Assembly: GCA_031375105.1 (NCBI GenBank)
Contig: JANMHJ010000016.1
Span: forward strand, 1-64,000
DNA length: 64,000 nucleotides
Source of the DNA: JANMDU01 sp031375105
Lineage (GTDB): Bacteria; Pseudomonadota; Gammaproteobacteria; Burkholderiales; Burkholderiaceae_C
Direction of reading: 5' to 3'
The notes beneath the pieces were generated by a model, which did not search any database, was not told the DNA's origin, and saw only the letters and a program-made list of their open reading frames with translations. The position numbers were made by a program, and so were the translations under genes. Shown here piece by piece: positions 61,334-64,000 of the stretch; the stretch's first letter is position 1, and every line of letters starts with the position of its first letter.

Positions 61334-62206
61334 CTAACGCACAGAAGCCAAAGTCCGCAAATCCACCTCATACCCTTTGAGCACCTTCACCGCATAAGCA
61401 CGCTGGGCAGGCGTGGTGCTGGCGTGCACGCTGGCAAAGCTCTGGCAGGCTTGGCTTGTCAGGCGTTGCACATAAGCGCGGTAGGCAGGGTCTGGCGACT
61501 CCCATGCGCGCTGGATGTAGCCGCGCAAGGCGTGTTGGCTGGTGGCCGGGGATGCTTTGGCAGCCGCCAAGCCGCTCAAAATATCAAGCAGCTCTTGCTG
61601 GCGGCGCTGGCGCTCTTTGAGCGCAAAAGCAGCATCGAAGCTCGAAGCACTCAGCGCTTGCTTGATCAGTGCAATTTGTGGCTCTTCCAGCTTGCCGTAA
61701 AAGGTTTCGCTGCGGTCAATGGCTTGCTTCAAGCGCTTTGCTTCGCGGCTGGCGGCGCTGCCTTGGATGTAGTCGCGGCTGAATTCCTCGGCATTTTTGG
61801 CGTATTTCCGCTTTACGTGTTCGATCTGCTGGGGTGTCAGCGTCGGCGCAAGCTCTCCCAAAGTGGGTAATGCTTGGTTCGTGATGCTGTCCACCAAGCC
61901 ACGGCCTTGGTCGTACATGCGGCAAGCTTGGCTCGCGCTGACCTCGCCCGCCATGAGTTGGCCTGCTTGGGCGAGAAAATCCGCCGTTTTCGGCAGCTCG
62001 CTGGCACGATGCCAAGCGAATAGTTTGGTGAGTTCGTCTCGCACCTTGGGGGTTTGCTGCTCATTGAAATCAAAATAGCCATCCAGCCACCAGTAGGTCA
62101 AATCGGGGGCTTGGTTGTAGGCCAGCTTGATGGCGCTGCATCCGGTGAGCAGGGTTGCCGCGATAATCAGGGCAAAGAGACGAAAGCTTGAAATGAATCT
62201 GGACAT
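61334..62206 (-). CDS. DUF6279-type lipoprotein
   Basis: 290 residues from ATG 62206 (an ATG at 62215 is also in frame). Lipoprotein signal MSRFISSFRLFALIIAATLL ending in LTGC. The mature start SAIKLAYNQAPDLTYWWLDG and the helical remainder match the DUF6279 family of unknown function. There is no later start codon that keeps the signal, so the gene overlaps the 5' end of glmU on the opposite strand by at least 14 bp. Confidence 0.82.
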   Translation of the reverse strand: MSRFISSFRLFALIIAATLLTGCSAIKLAYNQAPDLTYWWLDGYFDFNEQQTPKVRDELTKLFAWHRASELPKTADFLAQAGQLMAGEVSASQACRMYDQGRGLVDSITNQALPTLGELAPTLTPQQIEHVKRKYAKNAEEFSRDYIQGSAASREAKRLKQAIDRSETFYGKLEEPQIALIKQALSASSFDAAFALKERQRRQQELLDILSGLAAAKASPATSQHALRGYIQRAWESPDPAYRAYVQRLTSQACQSFASVHASTTPAQRAYAVKVLKGYEVDLRTLASVR

Positions 62207-63587
62207 AGTGATCATGGCTGCGGGCAAAGGCACCCGCATGAAAAGTAAACTGCCCAAAGTGTTGCACAAGCTGGCTGGGCGTGCTTTGCTGGGGCATGTA
62301 TTGTTGACTGCGGCGCAATTGAAACCGCGCAAGGTGATTCTCATCACCGGGCATGATGCTCCTAAAGTAATAGCATACTGCGCACATAATATAACGGGTA
62401 ACGGCTCATTTGACTTAAAAAATGTGCTGCAAGAACCACAACTGGGCACAGGCCATGCGGCGCAACAAGCGATGCCTGAATTGGGCAACGAGGGCATCAC
62501 TTTGATTTTGAACGGTGATGTGCCCTTGATTCAAGCAGATACCTTGGTGGCCTTGGTGGCAGCTTGTGCAGGCAGTCACTTGGCGCTGCTCACCGTGCAG
62601 TGTGGCGATCCTGCTGGTTATGGCCGCATCTTGCGAGTAGGCGATGCAGTGCAGGCCATCGTGGAGCACAAAGATGCCAGCCCCGAGCAACGCGCCATTC
62701 AAGAATGGTACAGCGGCGTGATGGCAGCGCCTACCGCGCAGCTGAAGACTTGGCTGAGTCAACTGAAGAATGACAACGCACAAGGCGAGTATTACTTGAC
62801 CGGCATTGTGAAAATGGCCGTTGAAGACGGCACGGGCTGCGTCGCGCTCAAAACCACCGATGGCCTGCAAGTGGCTGGTGTCAATAGCCCCGTGCAACTG
62901 CAAGAGCTGGAAAGGGCGTATCAAAAGCGCGCGGCTTATCGCCTTATGGAGCAAGGTGTGCGGATCGCAGACGCAGCGCGCTTTGATCTGCGCGGCGAGC
63001 TGGTCTGCGGGCAGGATGTGAGCATTGATGTGGGCTGCGTGTTTGAAGGCGGCGTGTCGCTGGGCGACGACGTGAGCATTGGCGCGCATTGCGTTATTGC
63101 CAATTGCACCATAGCTGCGGGCGCGGTGATTCATCCGTTCACGCACATTGATGGAGGCAAAGAAGGCGCTTCGGTGGGCGCTGGCGCACTGATCGGGCCG
63201 TTTGCCCGCCTGCGCCCGGGTGCGCAGCTTGGCGAAGAAGTGCATATCGGCAATTTTGTGGAAGTGAAAAACTCAACACTGGCCAAAGGTGCGAAGGCCA
63301 ATCATCTGGCGTATCTGGGCGATGCCACGGTGGGCGAGCGCGTCAACTACGGTGCAGGCTCGATCACGGCCAACTACGACGGCGCGAACAAGCACCGCAC
63401 CATCATCGAAGCAGATGTGCATGTGGGCAGCAATTGCGTTTTAGTCGCGCCCGTCACGATTGGCGCGGGGGGCACAGTCGGCGGCGGCTCAACGATCACG
63501 AAAGATACGCCCGCTGGGGCGTTGAGTGTGGCTCGCGGTAAGCAGGTGTCGATTGCCAATTGGCAGAGGCCTGCTAAGAAGAAGTGA
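62193..63587 (+). CDS. glmU: Bifunctional UDP-N-acetylglucosamine pyrophosphorylase/glucosamine-1-phosphate N-acetyltransferase
   Basis: Makes UDP-GlcNAc for peptidoglycan and lipopolysaccharide. 464 residues from ATG 62193. Uridyltransferase domain about 1-230: MAAGKGTRMKSKLPKVLHKL, QLGTGHAAQQAM and NGDVPLI; left-handed beta-helix acetyltransferase about 250-455 with GPFARLRPGA, VGNFVE-like HIGNFVEVKNS and NYGAGSITANYDG. Residues about 57-75 (KVIAYCAHNITGNGSF) come from repeat copy R18 and enlarge the loop before VLQEPQLGTGHA by roughly seven residues relative to E. coli as I remember it. Expected to be essential, so the insertion must be tolerated. Confidence 0.96.
   Translation: MNLDIVIMAAGKGTRMKSKLPKVLHKLAGRALLGHVLLTAAQLKPRKVILITGHDAPKVIAYCAHNITGNGSFDLKNVLQEPQLGTGHAAQQAMPELGNEGITLILNGDVPLIQADTLVALVAACAGSHLALLTVQCGDPAGYGRILRVGDAVQAIVEHKDASPEQRAIQEWYSGVMAAPTAQLKTWLSQLKNDNAQGEYYLTGIVKMAVEDGTGCVALKTTDGLQVAGVNSPVQLQELERAYQKRAAYRLMEQGVRIADAARFDLRGELVCGQDVSIDVGCVFEGGVSLGDDVSIGAHCVIANCTIAAGAVIHPFTHIDGGKEGASVGAGALIGPFARLRPGAQLGEEVHIGNFVEVKNSTLAKGAKANHLAYLGDATVGERVNYGAGSITANYDGANKHRTIIEADVHVGSNCVLVAPVTIGAGGTVGGGSTITKDTPAGALSVARGKQVSIANWQRPAKKK
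62361..62417 (-). repeat. Dispersed two-hairpin repeat, copy R18 (inside glmU)
   Basis: CTAAAGTAATAGCATACTGC, GCACATAATATAACGGGTAA, CGGCTCATTTGACTTA. The terminal hairpin has lost its outer arm. Translated antisense in frame as VIAYCAHNITGNG. Confidence 0.85.
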
Positions 63588-63715
63588 TCTGCGCTTTGGA
63601 GATTTCTTCTTGTGTGGAGCGGCTGCGCCTCAGTCACAGCCTCTTGGCTACTCTGAAGATGCTCGCCCGAATACCGCTAACCCAGGCCACGAGTACGCCA
63701 ACAAAGGCAAGAACT
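63588..63715. other. Gap between glmU and the ROK gene with P1-related words
   Basis: No gene. Contains GGAGCGGCTGCGCCTCAGTC, CACAGCCTCTTGGCTACTCT and GAAGATGCTCG, a looser version of the words seen near 51241 and 61236. No terminator hairpin with a T run found for glmU. Confidence 0.4.
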
Positions 63716-64000
63716 TCAAACAGCCCGCGTCAAAGCCAACGCCCCAAAATCACCCGTTTGCAGCCCCAGCCCCGCTGAAACCAGCTCGCAACCGCTGGTA
63801 AGCGAAGGCAATTTGCCTTCAATCTCTTTGCGCAGCAATGGCAAGATGATGTCTTGGTTGTGCCAAAAGACGCTTCCCCCTAAGCTGATGCGCTGCAGAT
63901 CGAGCGTGACGATCAGGTTATACAAAGCACGCCCCATGTCTCTGCATAAGGCATCAATTTGGCCAATAGCCGGCGTATTTCCTGCGCGAGCAGCTACAAA
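63716..64000 (-). CDS. ROK-family sugar kinase, C-terminal part (5' end outside window)
   Basis: The last 94 residues of a gene that enters from the right edge. MGRALYNLIVTLDLQRISLG, GSVFWHNQDIILPLLRKEI and QTGDFGALALTRAV are the C-terminal helices of ROK kinases (glucokinase, fructokinase or N-acetylmannosamine/glucosamine kinase type). The substrate cannot be told from this part. The segment FVAARAGNTPAIG at the edge is encoded by repeat copy R19. Confidence 0.8.
   Translation of the reverse strand, partial: FVAARAGNTPAIGQIDALCRDMGRALYNLIVTLDLQRISLGGSVFWHNQDIILPLLRKEIEGKLPSLTSGCELVSAGLGLQTGDFGALALTRAV
63961..64000 (+). repeat. Dispersed two-hairpin repeat, copy R19 (inside ROK kinase gene, cut by window edge)
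   Basis: TTGGCCAATAGCCGGCGTAT, TTCCTGCGCGAGCAGCTACA. Runs opposite to the gene; translated antisense in frame as FVAARAGNTPAIG. Confidence 0.75.

Overview
The window looks like a chromosomal segment of a betaproteobacterium of the order Burkholderiales, most likely Comamonadaceae or a close relative. The evidence is the gene order argS - SPOR protein - dsbA, the spc and alpha ribosomal operons ending in rpoA-rplQ, Omp32-type porin, hemCDXY cluster and Coq7, plus an abundant short repeat resembling one I recall from Comamonadaceae intergenic regions. It is housekeeping-rich, with no phage, conjugative element, CRISPR array, rRNA or complete insertion sequence visible.

Layout. 1-6.8 kb: three overlapping genes for a surface apparatus (a DUF11/SdrD-like repeat protein entering from the left edge, a large outer-membrane barrel, an OmpA-domain lipoprotein). 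6.9-16 kb: ppc on the minus strand, hemC-hemD-hemX-hemY, and a KefB/C-type potassium efflux antiporter. 16.2-21.2 kb: argS, a SPOR protein, dsbA, a patatin-like protein and a DUF1569-type protein. 21.4-23.1 kb: a lipoprotein ending in a fragment of a filamentous-haemagglutinin-type TPS domain. 23.3-32.4 kb: rplN through rplQ with secY, infA, rpmJ and rpoA, then initiator tRNA-Met with a strong terminator. 32.5-35.4 kb: four small or medium genes. 35.5-44.5 kb: an accessory cluster in which a MocR-type regulator (GntR helix-turn-helix plus aminotransferase domain) faces a long minus-strand run: LysE exporter, EamA exporter, two cupins, aminotransferase, GST, PhzF, glyoxalase-like protein, a deleted LysE remnant, a thioesterase and a threonine-dehydratase-like enzyme. 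44.6-52.4 kb: class II aldolase, OmpW, GDSL lipoprotein, SemiSWEET, dacB, corA with a structured leader, and coq7. 52.7-58 kb: porin, DUF3047 lipoprotein, two adjacent nucleotidyltransferase/HEPN modules in opposite gene order, and a peptide-type binding protein. 58.2-64 kb: DUF1800/DUF1501 pair, DUF6279 lipoprotein, glmU and the C-terminal part of a ROK kinase.

The most interesting signal is a dispersed repeat of about 60 bp built from two short hairpins. I count 19 copies or parts of copies (R1-R19). Eleven lie between genes and eight lie inside otherwise intact genes (ppc, hemD, kef, glyoxalase-like, mocR, DUF1800, glmU, ROK kinase), where they encode extra loop or linker residues. The repeat consensus has exactly one stop-free frame per strand, and all eight coding copies use one of those two frames. 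This resembles the protein-inserted palindromic elements known from Rickettsia. Other palindromes include a 160-bp MITE-like element flanked by TTAA, two 146-bp elements with the same 90-nt core but unrelated 28-bp arms, and a REP-like inverted repeat translated at the start of the DUF1501 gene.

All coordinates and calls come from reading the sequence; no database search was possible, so family names rest on recognised motifs.
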